Shown piece by piece: positions 7,696 through 18,583 of a DNA stretch of 40,471 bases. The position numbers and the translations under genes were made by a program. The DNA lies in contig NZ_FMAF01000044.1 of the NCBI RefSeq assembly GCF_900094565.1, positions 1 to 40,471 of the forward strand, written 5' to 3'. The DNA comes from Martinezella lusitana. Lineage in GTDB: Bacteria; Pseudomonadota; Alphaproteobacteria; Rhizobiales; Rhizobiaceae. Every line of letters starts with the position of its first letter. Position 1 is the first letter of the stretch. The notes under the pieces are model-generated. The model saw only the letters and a program-made list of their open reading frames with translations, was not told the origin of the DNA and ran no database searches.

Positions 7696-8088
7696 ATGGA
7701 CATAGAATACAGGGATGACCCAAATCCCGGAAACGAAGCGCTCAACGCGCTCTGGGCGAACGCGTGGCACGATCCTTCCTCACGCAATTTCTCGCCGATC
7801 CTCGCAAGAAGCCTCGCTCATGTCGGCGCGTTCGCAGGCATGAGACTGGTGGGCTTCGTCAATGTCGCCTGGGATGGCGGCATCCACGCCTTTATTCTCG
7901 ATACCTGCGTCGATCCCGAATTCCGCCGGCGGGGCGTCGCGACCAACCTGGTCGAGAGGGCCAAGATGCTGGCCAGACAACGCGGCGCCGAGTGGCTTCA
8001 TGTCGATTTCGAACCGCATCTCACCGGCTTTTATCGAAAGCTCGGCTTTGCCGCCACGGAAGCGGGTCTGATAAGGTTGCGCGATTGA
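7696..8088 (+). CDS. GNAT family N-acetyltransferase
   Basis: The protein (130 residues from the ATG at 7696) has the acetyl-CoA binding motif A: DTCVDPEFRRRGVATNLVERA contains the R/Q-x-x-G-x-G/A loop as RRRGVA. The family's C-terminal GFYRKLGFAATEAGL segment follows. The substrate cannot be told from the sequence. Alternative in-frame ATGs at 7690 and 7663 exist; no start has a strong ribosome site. It is convergent with the LysR gene, with only 23 bases between the stops. Confidence 0.85.
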   Translation: MDIEYRDDPNPGNEALNALWANAWHDPSSRNFSPILARSLAHVGAFAGMRLVGFVNVAWDGGIHAFILDTCVDPEFRRRGVATNLVERAKMLARQRGAEWLHVDFEPHLTGFYRKLGFAATEAGLIRLRD

Positions 8089-8111
8089 CACGGGACCGCG
8101 TTGTCCCCGGC

Positions 8112-9035
8112 TCAGGCGGCCGAACGGACTTGCGAAAGCAGCCAGTTACGAAACAACGCCGCCGATGGATTTTGCAGCGCATTCTGCGGATAGACAAGAT
8201 TGTAGCTGACTGCGGCGGGCTGGGCCTCGATAAAACACCGCACCAGTTTACCGTCGGCGATGTCACGCGCGACAAGCGAACTGCGAACGAGGGCGAAACC
8301 GCGCCCTTCCCGGCATGCGTCAAGCATATCCGCAAAGCTCTCGAACAGAAGCCCATCCTCCACAGCAGCCACAATATCAAACTGCGCATCTGCCTCGCCG
8401 CTCCCGCCGGTGATCTGCTCATACCAGCGCTGCCAGTCCAATATCGTGTGGCGCATGCCGGTATAGCGCAGCAGCGGGGCGGCCCTTATGGCGTTACGCG
8501 GCGGCAATTGTTTGGAAAGCGCCGGCGAACTGACGACGAATTCCTCATCCGTCAGCAATTCCTCCTCGATAAGTCCGGCTTCGGCACGTCCGAGCCAGAT
8601 CGCCAGATCGGCGCCGCCGGGCTTGAAATCCGGGCGCTGATAACCGACTGCCATCTTCAATTCGATATCCGGATGCCGCTGGCAGAAATCCGGCAGTCGC
8701 GAAGCGAGCCATTGGCTTGAAAACTCCGGCGAGACCAAAACGGCAACGCTGCGAACCGAGACGCTTGCCCTCGCCTGATAGAGCGCCGTCTCCAGCTCGG
8801 AGATCGTCCCCGCAATTGCGGGATGCAGGCGCGCGCCCAACGGCGTCAGCCTCGCCCCGGCCCGGCCCCGATCGAACAGTCTGCCTCCGATCCACCCCTC
8901 CAGCTGCGCAAGTTGATGGCTGACGGCGGTCTGCGTCTGGCCGATTCTATCAGCCGCGCGACCAAAGCCGCCGGTTTCGACGATCGCGCAAAATGCCTGC
9001 AGCACCGACAGGGGTGGAAGCGGCCTCTTTCCCAT
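8112..9035 (-). CDS. LysR-family transcriptional regulator (GcvA-like)
   Basis: The 307-residue protein has an N-terminal winged helix-turn-helix (residues about 8-66; GGFGRAADRIGQTQTAVSHQ) and a LysR substrate-binding domain from about 90. The opening PLPPLSVLQAFCAIVETGGF resembles the GcvA/AmpR-type group. The effector is unknown. Upstream, at 9133-9147, lies a perfect T-N11-A dyad that could be its own operator. The next gene on the same strand (MFS) is transcribed towards it but 297 bases away, so LysR probably has its own promoter. Confidence 0.88.
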   Translation of the reverse strand: MGKRPLPPLSVLQAFCAIVETGGFGRAADRIGQTQTAVSHQLAQLEGWIGGRLFDRGRAGARLTPLGARLHPAIAGTISELETALYQARASVSVRSVAVLVSPEFSSQWLASRLPDFCQRHPDIELKMAVGYQRPDFKPGGADLAIWLGRAEAGLIEEELLTDEEFVVSSPALSKQLPPRNAIRAAPLLRYTGMRHTILDWQRWYEQITGGSGEADAQFDIVAAVEDGLLFESFADMLDACREGRGFALVRSSLVARDIADGKLVRCFIEAQPAAVSYNLVYPQNALQNPSAALFRNWLLSQVRSAA

Positions 9036-9332
9036 GAAAATCTCGCATGTTTAATCATCGGAGGCTTCATTATACACGACAAAATTTTCAGTGCATTTGT
9101 CCTATCTGGGGAAACCACCGGGTTTGCAACAGATGAGAAAATCTCATGTATATGGTTGGAGGCATCGGATTGCCGAGCACCTGGCTCGATCAATCCGCTG
9201 GCGTCGTCGTGAAAGAAAGCCGCCGATAAAAATGAATGGCAAACGCGATACGCTTTGCGTAGCAAACGAACATCTGCTGCGGGATGTGGGGTTGCACAAC
9301 GGCGCGGCAGATCAGTCCGATTATCGGAGCAC
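9036..9332. other. lysR upstream region without a gene
   Basis: No open frame here has coding character. The stretch is richer in A/T than its neighbours and holds the candidate LysR operator at 9133-9147. A related half-site (GAGATTTTC on the minus strand) lies immediately before the lysR start. Confidence 0.5.
9133..9147. promoter_or_regulatory. candidate LysR-type operator (T-N11-A dyad)
   Basis: ATGAGA-AAA-TCTCAT is a perfect 6-bp inverted repeat around three bases and fits the T-N11-A LysR box. It sits about 100 bases upstream of the lysR start at 9035, a normal distance for an autoregulatory site. This is an inference from position and symmetry. Confidence 0.4.
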
Positions 9333-10562
9333 CTAGCCCCTGAGCGTCTTGACCTTGGTCAGATCCGGAAAGATCCGCATCCACAGCAACACCACGGCTA
9401 TGGTGCCGACGCCGCCGACGATGCCGGTCAATACCGGCCCAAGAACACTGGCGAGCATGCCGGACTCGAATTCGCCGAGCTGGTTGGATGTGCCGATGAA
9501 CAGGGAGTTCACGGCATTGACGCGGCCACGCATGGTATCCGGCGTCAGAAGCTGCACGAGCGAGCTGCGCACGACAACGCTGACGGTATCCGACGCACCG
9601 ACGACGAACAGTGCCGCTACTGAAAGGATGATATTGCTCGACAGCGCGAACACGATGGTGGCGACGCCGAAAATCAGCACCGCAAACAGCATCTTCTTGC
9701 CGACATCGCTCTGCAGTGGTCGCCGAGCCAGCCAGATCGACATCACCAATGCACCGACCGCCGGGGCGGCGCGCAATAGGCCGAGTCCCCAGGGGCCGGC
9801 ATGCAGGATATCGCGGGCGAACATCGGGAGGAGTGCCGTCGCGCCGCCGAGCAGGACGGCGAAGAGATCGAGCGAGATCGTCCCCAGCATCACAGGCCGG
9901 CTTCTGATGAACGAAACGCCGGCAAAAACAGAACTCAGCGTCATCGGCTCCCGTGACGACGGCTGTTGCCGCTCGACACGGATCGAAATGACGTTGATGC
10001 TCGCAATGACGTAGAGCACCGCGGAAACGGCAAACGGTGCGACAGGGCTGACGCCATAAAGCAGGCCGCCGAGCGACGGGCCGATGATGAAGGCGGTCTG
10101 CATCATCGAGGTCGAGGTGGCAATGGCGACCTGAAGCAACGACGGCGGCACGATATTCGGCAGCAATGCCGCCATTGTCGGACGTTCGAAGGCTGTGGCG
10201 GCACCCATGACGGCAACGGCGGCGAGAATGCCGGCGGGACCGATCCACTGCTGCCAGACCGCCACGGCCAGCACGAGAGCGGTCAAGGCCTCGACCAGTT
10301 GGCAGGCGAGACCGATGCGGCGCCGGTCGAACCTGTCGGCGACATGGCCGACGACGAAGGTCAGGATGACCATGGGAAGAAACTGGCAGAAGCCGACCAG
10401 GCCGAGGAAAAAGGCGCTATGGGTCTGATCATAGATCATCCAGCCCATGGCGACGGTCACCGACTGAAAGCCTATCGAAGAAAAAACGCGCGACGCCGCA
10501 AAAGAACGGTAGCCGGGGTGACCGAGCACACCCGGCCGGTCTTGATTCTGCAGCGTATCCAT
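9333..10562 (-). CDS. MFS transporter (EntS / MFS_3-like)
   Basis: The 409-residue protein has about 12 hydrophobic segments and the MFS loop signature VGHVADRFDRRRIGLACQ between segments 2 and 3. Together with the GPSLGGLLYGV segment, this places it in the MFS_3 group that includes the enterobactin exporter EntS. The substrate is unknown; no siderophore genes are near. The ATG at 10562 has a GAAGAAAG ribosome site, and the frame is open to 10601 without a better one. It lies 98 bases downstream of the B3/B4 gene on the same strand and could be co-transcribed with it. Confidence 0.87.
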   Translation of the reverse strand: MDTLQNQDRPGVLGHPGYRSFAASRVFSSIGFQSVTVAMGWMIYDQTHSAFFLGLVGFCQFLPMVILTFVVGHVADRFDRRRIGLACQLVEALTALVLAVAVWQQWIGPAGILAAVAVMGAATAFERPTMAALLPNIVPPSLLQVAIATSTSMMQTAFIIGPSLGGLLYGVSPVAPFAVSAVLYVIASINVISIRVERQQPSSREPMTLSSVFAGVSFIRSRPVMLGTISLDLFAVLLGGATALLPMFARDILHAGPWGLGLLRAAPAVGALVMSIWLARRPLQSDVGKKMLFAVLIFGVATIVFALSSNIILSVAALFVVGASDTVSVVVRSSLVQLLTPDTMRGRVNAVNSLFIGTSNQLGEFESGMLASVLGPVLTGIVGGVGTIAVVLLWMRIFPDLTKVKTLRG

Positions 10563-10660
10563 GGGCTTTCTTCGTCTCCCGGCGCGGCTGCGCGGAGACA
10601 TGTTTTCTCAATCGTTCGAAATTCTGTCGAAGCCCCTGCTCTGCCCGAACACGTCGGTTG

Positions 10661-11392
10661 TCAACCGCGTTTTTGCTCAGGTTGCAAATTCATCGCGGAC
10701 GACAGATCAAATCGCGGTGATGAACGGCTAAGAAGCCCCGACCGCGCCTCGACCGACCAAACGCTCGCCAGCTCCGCCGCGATCATGCCGATCAGATGCG
10801 GGACATCGGCGCTTGCCGAGTCATGCAGCGCCTCGGCGACGATCAGCACGGACTTGGTATCCTCGCGCACGGCGGAACGGCCGCTTTGCCGGTTGGTCCA
10901 GCGCCGGGCGTGCGCCTGCCCGATAGTATCGGCAAAGATCACCTCTCCAGGCTCCGGATGCTCAGTCTCGCCGGAAAACGTGAGGTAAGACTCGCTGCCG
11001 CCTGCATGCCGCACCTCGAGATCACCTGTTATCTTCGCAAGATCGAAAACAGCGACGGGAATGACGAACGCGATCGACACGGCGTTGCAGAGGTCGACGA
11101 GCGGATGCAGCTGCGGCAAGGAGCCCTCCTGACGAAAACGGCGCAGCAGAGCCTCCGAGGCGCAGCGATACTGGGTCGGCTTCAACCCCATTTTTGAAAA
11201 GCTGCGCCGCCAGGCCTGAATTTCGGGCATCTCACTTTCGGACCCTTGCGCCAATCGCTCCGCGGCGGTCGCATGATAGCTGGCGATGCGATCTGTAACG
11301 ATAGCATCCGCGCTGATCCCTTCGGCAAACAAAACGCCGGGAACCAATTCGGGGAACTCGCTCCACATCTCGTTCGAATGGCGGAAATACAT
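10661..11392 (-). CDS. B3/B4 (PheT-like) domain protein
   Basis: The 243-residue protein is a stand-alone B3/B4 domain, the module found inside the beta chain of phenylalanyl-tRNA synthetase that edits mischarged tRNA. Visible family features are WRRSFSKMGLKPTQYRCASEALLRR, which covers the usual helical segment, and LPQLHPLVDLCNAVSIAF. Free-standing copies are often suspected of trans-editing or binding tRNA or amino acids, but the role is unproven. It has a strong AAGGAG ribosome site. It follows the AraC gene by 82 bases on the same strand. Confidence 0.85.
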   Translation of the reverse strand: MYFRHSNEMWSEFPELVPGVLFAEGISADAIVTDRIASYHATAAERLAQGSESEMPEIQAWRRSFSKMGLKPTQYRCASEALLRRFRQEGSLPQLHPLVDLCNAVSIAFVIPVAVFDLAKITGDLEVRHAGGSESYLTFSGETEHPEPGEVIFADTIGQAHARRWTNRQSGRSAVREDTKSVLIVAEALHDSASADVPHLIGMIAAELASVWSVEARSGLLSRSSPRFDLSSAMNLQPEQKRG

Positions 11393-11474
11393 GGCTTCTC
11401 CTTCTGCATCTCTGGCTTGGTGCCGCAGAAAACCCCGTTGTCATCGCCCGGTCTTGAACAAAATTGCAGAGGCT

Positions 11475-12284
11475 CTAGCCGGCGGCCGCTGCATAGGCGC
11501 CCGGCGATATGCCGAAATTGCGAACGAAGAGCCGCGTCATATGGCTCTGATCTGCAAAGCCGCTGGCAAAGGCCGCTTCAGCCAATGGTGTGCCCGCCGC
11601 GATCAGCCGCCGCGCTTCGTGGATACGGCGCTGCAAGAGATAGGCATGCGGTGTGAGCCCCGTCGCCTTGGTGAAAGCCCGCAGAAACCGGAAATGGCTT
11701 AGCCCGCAGGCATCCGCGAGTTCGGCAAGCGTCAGGGGTGCCGCTGGATCATGCTCGATCAGATCGCGCGCACGACCGATGGCTGCAGGAACACCTGTAT
11801 CGCGCGGCGCCGGCACTCCCTCACTCATCACAGCAGCAACCAGCGATAACAACAACCCATCCTGCAACAGTGCATCCTGTGGCGCGGCGTTGCCAGCCAG
11901 AAGCGGGAACAGGGTTTTGAGACACGACGCCACTTGGCCATTGCGAATGACTGGCGACGGAAATTCCGCGCCGCCAAGGCTCCCCTCGCCGATATCGTCA
12001 AGCAGATCGCCGATCAGCCTCGGATCGAAATAGAGCATCGACCATGCGCGGCTTTCGCCGATGGGCGTGCCGTCATGCACTTCATTCGGATTGACGCTGA
12101 TGACATCCCCCGCCTCGGCCCGCACCATTCCGCGCCCGCTGAGCGACGCCTGCGCGCCGGATTCGATGATGCCGATACCGAATTGGTCATGCGTATGCTT
12201 GGGAAAACAGTGACTGGTCTCGGCCTTCACGACCTCGATACCTGCCGCACGGGAGCGGAATATCCTGAACTGGCCGGATCTCAT
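11475..12284 (-). CDS. AraC-family transcriptional regulator
   Basis: The 269-residue protein has an N-terminal cupin-type sensing domain (HCFPKHTHDQFGIGIIESG, then GDVISVNPNEVHDG) and two C-terminal AraC helix-turn-helix motifs from about residue 170 (LTLAELADACGLSHFRFLRAF and the following PLAEAAFASGFADQSHMTRLF). The ligand is unknown. Upstream on the same strand, 105 bases away, is an EamA-type transporter gene. AraC regulators of this layout often control an adjacent exporter, which makes the transporter a possible target. The ribosome site AAAAGGA precedes the ATG. Confidence 0.9.
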   Translation of the reverse strand: MRSGQFRIFRSRAAGIEVVKAETSHCFPKHTHDQFGIGIIESGAQASLSGRGMVRAEAGDVISVNPNEVHDGTPIGESRAWSMLYFDPRLIGDLLDDIGEGSLGGAEFPSPVIRNGQVASCLKTLFPLLAGNAAPQDALLQDGLLLSLVAAVMSEGVPAPRDTGVPAAIGRARDLIEHDPAAPLTLAELADACGLSHFRFLRAFTKATGLTPHAYLLQRRIHEARRLIAAGTPLAEAAFASGFADQSHMTRLFVRNFGISPGAYAAAAG

Positions 12285-12389
12285 GATGATCCTTTTCCAA
12301 ACGGACAGGCTTCCTGCCCCGAAAACTTCGACAAAGATTAGCGCGGCGGCGCTATCGCATGCAATGCGTGCCCCATCGGCAGATGCGCG

Positions 12390-13370
12390 TCACCTGCCGG
12401 GTGCTTCCGTCCGTTCATCCTGCGCCGTCGCCAATGCCGTCTGGGTATTACCCGCAACGGCCGCCGGCAGCGGCGTGCCACGCTTGCGCTCGCGCGCCAG
12501 CGTCAGCAGGCCGGAAAAGATGATGAGGACGATGCCGAAGGCCATGGGCGTATCGATGCTGTCATTGAACAGCAGATAACCGAACACGATGGCCCACAGC
12601 ATCTGGCTGTATTGCGGCGGAGCGACAAGATTGGCCGGCGCCATACGGGCGGCATTCATCAACAACACGTTGCCGAAGGCGCCCAGCAGGCCATAGCTCG
12701 CCAGGAAAATCCACTGCGTCGCCGTCGGCGCCGTGACCTCCGAGAGCATCAGGAAGCCGCTGACGATCAGCGTGCCGAACAGGCCCGCCCCATAGAGCGA
12801 GATACGCTTCTCTTTCGATCCGAGCGCGCGGTTGATGACGATCGAAATCGCGGCAGCAAGCCCACCGATCGCGGCGCAGAGATGGCCGATCGAGAGCTCG
12901 CGAAAACCCGGCCGCAGGACGATGAGTACGCCGACGAACCCCAGGATGACGGCCGTCCAGCGCTGCCAGCGCACATCTTCCTTGAGGAAGACAACGGAGA
13001 GGATCGTCACGAAGGACGGCAGCAGGAAGAGCAGCGCAAAGGCTTCCGCCATAGGCAGCTTGGTAAAGGCGACGACGGAGCAGATCGCGCCCGTAGCACC
13101 GCAGATGAAGCGCAACAGCCACAGGGGCCGGTTCGACGTCTTCACCATATCGATCCAGCCATCCTCCCGCCGCTTCAGGAAGGGCACGGCGGCAAAGCCG
13201 AACAGAGCGCCGATGAAGGCCACCTGATAGGAGGGAACCACACCATGCAGGATCTTGATCGAGGCATCGCTGAAGGCAAAGACGGCATAAGACGCGAATG
13301 CCACGAGGACGCCACGCAAGGCGGAGCGGCCGGCGGCTGCGGAACTTGAATCGGCAGTAATCGAGGACAT
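12390..13370 (-). CDS. DMT-superfamily transporter (EamA)
   Basis: The 326-residue protein has about ten membrane segments arranged as two EamA repeats. The first begins near GVLVAFASYAVFAFSDASIKIL and the second near SIGHLCAAIGGLAAAISIVI. Such proteins export amino acids, metabolites or drugs; the substrate is not visible. The low-complexity N-terminus (SSSAAAGRS) and Pro/Ala-rich C-terminus are cytoplasmic tails. It is followed on the same strand by the AraC gene. Confidence 0.88.
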   Translation of the reverse strand: MSSITADSSSAAAGRSALRGVLVAFASYAVFAFSDASIKILHGVVPSYQVAFIGALFGFAAVPFLKRREDGWIDMVKTSNRPLWLLRFICGATGAICSVVAFTKLPMAEAFALLFLLPSFVTILSVVFLKEDVRWQRWTAVILGFVGVLIVLRPGFRELSIGHLCAAIGGLAAAISIVINRALGSKEKRISLYGAGLFGTLIVSGFLMLSEVTAPTATQWIFLASYGLLGAFGNVLLMNAARMAPANLVAPPQYSQMLWAIVFGYLLFNDSIDTPMAFGIVLIIFSGLLTLARERKRGTPLPAAVAGNTQTALATAQDERTEAPGR

Positions 13371-13501
13371 CGGAATCGTACAATGCGACGGGAGGAGAAT
13401 TGAATCAGGTAGATACAGCCAATTGTATGATGAAATAGGCCGAATTTCGATGGGGATGCTAATAAACTATTGTTTCAGGTGGATGCGCTAAAGGAGCCAC
13501 A

Positions 13502-14935
13502 TCAATTTCCAACAGAACCCAGCCTGTCGAATTGATCTGGCGAAACGGGGCCCCTGTCCGTATAAGAAAAAGCTATAACCTTGAGGGCATCGCTATCCAC
13601 CTCGCAAGTGAATGCCACTCTCCGCCAACCATTGGGAGTCTGCACTGCAGCACCGTCACCAAATAGGCTGATATCAGAAAGCATCGCCTGCGATAGAGCT
13701 GAATTAGCATAGACGTATCCAACTGCGCGAAAATCACGACCAAACTGTATTTTCTCTTCGGAATTGCAGAGATACCTTACCCGATCGCGCCGCGGCAGTT
13801 TCTTCCAAGCGTCGTAGTCACTCTTCGAAAGGCGGGCCATCTCGGCACCCGAATAGAGCTTCTTGGCCTGAACAGCCCGCTTCGGCATGAGAGATTTAGG
13901 CCGCGGTGGCTCCGCAACCAATGCAGTACCGCCTTCAGCCGGATTGCCCTGGCTGTTCGAAGCAGATTGACTGTCAGCGCTTTGCTGCGCGGGAGATGGC
14001 CTGACCGCGGGAACGACGATCTGCGGCGGGTCTTTCGCCTCATCCTTTGCCTGCGCGGCGGGAGACCGCTGCGGATCGGCTTGCGCCTGTGGATCATTTG
14101 GATCGGCCGACGGCGCCTGCGGTTGCTGCACCTGCGAATCCGAGGGCTCGTTGGTCGCCAACACATCGGGTGCCGCAGAGGATGCCTTGGCGGTCGAGTC
14201 GCTTGCCGGCGACTGAGCAGCATTTGCCTGCTGATCCTTGGCTTCTGCCTGCTGTTGGGCTTCCTGCGCCTCCCGCGCGGCTTGTGCTTGCGCCTGAGCC
14301 TGATCGGCAGCGGCCCGCGCCTGTTGCTCGGCGGCTGCGTCGTTCGGCGGCGTTGGGGGTGTGTCGTTCGGTTGCTCGGCGGCATCAGCAGCCTGCTGCG
14401 TGGTCGTCGGATCCTTCTGATCGCCCTTCATGTCAGGAAGAGGCGTCTCGGTAGCCGAGGGCTGCTGTTCTGCCTTATCGACGGGCTTGTCAGCACCCGG
14501 ATCATCAGGTTTGGGCTCTGGCTTCGCCTGCTCTACCGGCTTGTCGGCCTTGGCGTCGTCAGGCTTGGCTGCAGGCTTCTCTGCCTGCTCCTTGCCCTTG
14601 GGATCGGATTGCTTTGGCGGCTGTTCGTCCGCCTTTTTTCCCTCGGGCTGCTGCGGCTGCTCTTGAGCTTCGGCCGTCTGCTGCTGCGGCTTCTCGTCGG
14701 GCTTAGGCGTCGGTTTCGGAGGCTGGTCGGGCTTCTCGTTCGCCTTTGTCGCAAGCTCCTGCTTTTCCTCCTGCTGCGGCACGAGCTCGACGTTGACGCT
14801 CTGCTCAGGCTTCGCCTGTGGCGGTGCGGGCAGCAGCGGCAGCAGAAAAATAGCAACAAACAGGACATGCAGGAGGATCGACAGGACAAAGCCCGGCCTC
14901 ATCTCCTTGTCCCGTTTTTCCGCAACCTTTTCCAT
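13502..14935 (-). CDS. DUF930 protein with TonB/TolA-like architecture
   Basis: The 477-residue protein starts with a short cytoplasmic stretch and one membrane helix (about residues 13-37). A long Pro/Gln/Lys/Ala-rich region follows (about 40-330; PKP, QQ and AEAQ runs). The C-terminal DUF930 domain from about 345 contains LYSGAEMARLSKSDYDAW and two cysteines (YLCNSEE and FTCEVDS). The layout is that of a periplasm-spanning anchor such as TonB or TolA, so I infer an inner-membrane protein reaching into the periplasm. DUF930 itself has no assigned role and occurs mainly in rhizobia and relatives. The ATG at 14935 has a weak ribosome site. A second Met at residue 12 is preceded by AAGGAG, but with no spacing. 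Confidence 0.82.
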   Translation of the reverse strand: MEKVAEKRDKEMRPGFVLSILLHVLFVAIFLLPLLPAPPQAKPEQSVNVELVPQQEEKQELATKANEKPDQPPKPTPKPDEKPQQQTAEAQEQPQQPEGKKADEQPPKQSDPKGKEQAEKPAAKPDDAKADKPVEQAKPEPKPDDPGADKPVDKAEQQPSATETPLPDMKGDQKDPTTTQQAADAAEQPNDTPPTPPNDAAAEQQARAAADQAQAQAQAAREAQEAQQQAEAKDQQANAAQSPASDSTAKASSAAPDVLATNEPSDSQVQQPQAPSADPNDPQAQADPQRSPAAQAKDEAKDPPQIVVPAVRPSPAQQSADSQSASNSQGNPAEGGTALVAEPPRPKSLMPKRAVQAKKLYSGAEMARLSKSDYDAWKKLPRRDRVRYLCNSEEKIQFGRDFRAVGYVYANSALSQAMLSDISLFGDGAAVQTPNGWRRVAFTCEVDSDALKVIAFSYTDRGPVSPDQFDRLGSVGN

Positions 14936-15170
14936 CGTTCAGCGGATGACTCGCGAAGAAAAAGCAATCAAGAGGAAATTGCGCATCGATTCATTCGATC
15001 CTTAGCGGCAAACAGATCGGACCTCGCCGGCCCGCAGACATATGGTATGCAACAACACGACACGAAAGAGGCAATTGCCGAAATCGAACTTGTCAGGCCA
15101 CCGTTCTATCCGCAATGGCTCAAAAACACACCTGCGTGATCGGGTGACCTGAGAATCCGTTCATCCATCG

Positions 15171-15971
15171 TCAAAAGAACTCATCCAGCAGCCGATAGTA
15201 AGCCGCCTTTTCAGAGTGCATCTCAAAGTTTCCATAGGCCTTCAAAAAGTCGGCAACAAGATCTTCCCCGAAATTGCGCGCGATGCTGCCGCAGGCCAGC
15301 GCGATATCCTGATGGCGATCGGCAACGCCGAGGCGGCCGCAATCGATGTAGCCACTGAGGCTGCCTTCGTGAGCGACAAAATTCGGGAGGCAGGCATCGC
15401 CGTGGGTCACCACCAGATCCTCCGTCTTCGGCCTGCGCTCTTCAAGCTCCCGGAACAGATCCTGCGCCGATCTCCCCAGCCTTGCGTCATCGAAATCGTC
15501 TTCGTCCACACAGCCTGCAAGCAACCGCGCTTTTGCATCCGCAATCCTGTTCTCCAGGCGATGATCAAAAGGACAGGTAGCAATATCCAGGCCGTGAAGC
15601 CGCCGCAGCGCCGCGGCCAAGATCCGCACTCTTTCGATCGGCGGCAATCGATCATCGCTGACGAGATCAGTGCCCGGAAGCGCATTCATCAACAGCCACT
15701 CTCGTCCACCGTATGTCTCGTGGGCAATCACCTCGGGGCACGCAAGTCCCTTCGATGCGAGCCATCGCAGCCTGGAAACCTCACCCGCTAGCTCGCCCAG
15801 CGAATGAATGATCTCCGTCTTGAGATAGATGGGCGCTCGGCCAACAGCTTCGAGCCGAAAGACATGGGCCGGGGAGCGGCCGAGCTCGGCCGGTCGCCAA
15901 TCATATCCCGCGAGCAGATCGCGCAGCCGTGCCGGCAGAGACATTTCGATAGTCTGCGGCTTGTTCGCCAT
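15171..15971 (-). CDS. APH(3')-like aminoglycoside phosphotransferase
   Basis: The 266-residue protein has all the catalytic features of the APH(3') family: K51 (YLK) for the nucleotide, the HGDACLPNF loop with D192 and N197, and the metal-binding D210 in IDCGRLGVADRHQDIALA. The C-terminus YYRLLDEFF is that of the APH(3')-II (neomycin phosphotransferase) type, and the length is the family's. It would phosphorylate kanamycin/neomycin-type aminoglycosides if active on them. It lies in core chromosome beside rpoD with no IS or integron feature, which points to an intrinsic gene rather than a recently acquired one. Another small-molecule substrate cannot be excluded. Confidence 0.88.
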   Translation of the reverse strand: MANKPQTIEMSLPARLRDLLAGYDWRPAELGRSPAHVFRLEAVGRAPIYLKTEIIHSLGELAGEVSRLRWLASKGLACPEVIAHETYGGREWLLMNALPGTDLVSDDRLPPIERVRILAAALRRLHGLDIATCPFDHRLENRIADAKARLLAGCVDEDDFDDARLGRSAQDLFRELEERRPKTEDLVVTHGDACLPNFVAHEGSLSGYIDCGRLGVADRHQDIALACGSIARNFGEDLVADFLKAYGNFEMHSEKAAYYRLLDEFF

Positions 15972-16005
15972 GGCCCGAACCCTGATCCCGATCCGTTATC
16001 AATGG

Positions 16006-16037
16006 AAAACCCGGCTCGCTTTCGCAAACCGGGTTCG
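16006..16037 (-). terminator. rpoD terminator
   Basis: On the minus strand AACCCGG (16029-16035) pairs with CCGGGTT (16008-16014) across a loop of about 14 bases, followed by TTTCC. It lies about 40 bases after the rpoD stop codon and just before the APH gene, so it separates the two. Confidence 0.6.
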
Positions 16038-16073
16038 ATTTCATAACAACCCAATGCCGGCTTGCGCCCGGCC

Positions 16074-18134
<2,061 letters not shown>

Positions 18135-18583
18135 CTCTATATCGTCGCTTTCCCTGACGCTGCAAACTTACACGCGGTAGAACATTTCAATCTGGCCGGC
18201 ACGCCCTGCGCCAGCCTCGACTCACCGACAAACACCTAACGGAATGACCTTTAATGCCCGATTAACCACGATCGCCGCTACCGGATGGCAAAGCTGGATT
18301 GCGTTTGGATTTCCGGCCATGTTATTAGGTGATCCGCTTGATCCAGTATACCGTTCTTTCCGAAGTCAAACGGTGATTCCTAGATTTTTTGTTCTCGTCA
18401 AGCTTTTCCAGCAAAAAAGCCCGTTAAATACCCGAAAAAGCCTTATCCACAGGCTCGGTGCGCCATAAACGATTGCTTTCGGTATTTAGGAAGTCCCCGC
18501 GCGATGACAAGAGCATGCGAACCAAACGCTCGCATTTCCTGCATCGAGACCTGCTACCGATGTAGAAAAGCGACAGTTGGGGG
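18135..18583. other. rpoD upstream region without a gene
   Basis: No convincing coding frame lies between tdh and rpoD, both on the minus strand. The region must hold the rpoD promoter or promoters. On the minus strand a TTTGAC element is followed by TATACT (18345-18350), but the spacing is about 14, too short for a good sigma-70 promoter, so I do not assign it. The A/T-rich part at 18360-18440 is the likeliest promoter area. Confidence 0.4.

Noticed and set aside
8089..8111. GGGAC/GTCCC hairpin between the GNAT and LysR genes as a terminator
   Set aside because: Only a 5-bp stem with no T-run; too weak to call.
13840..14800. Repetitive stretch that could be mistaken for a tandem repeat or CRISPR array
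   Set aside because: The repetition is codon-level low complexity (Gln, Pro, Lys, Ala) inside one gene; there are no regularly spaced identical repeats with unique spacers.
13967..15139. 390-codon plus-strand frame with Leu/Arg repeats opposite the DUF930 gene
   Set aside because: It is the reverse strand of the Pro/Gln/Lys-rich spacer, which creates the Leu/Arg-rich pattern. The minus-strand protein has a membrane helix and a recognised C-terminal domain.
18345..18370. TTTGAC / TATACT pair as the rpoD promoter
   Set aside because: The spacing is about 14 bases, too short for a sigma-70 promoter, and no other support is visible.
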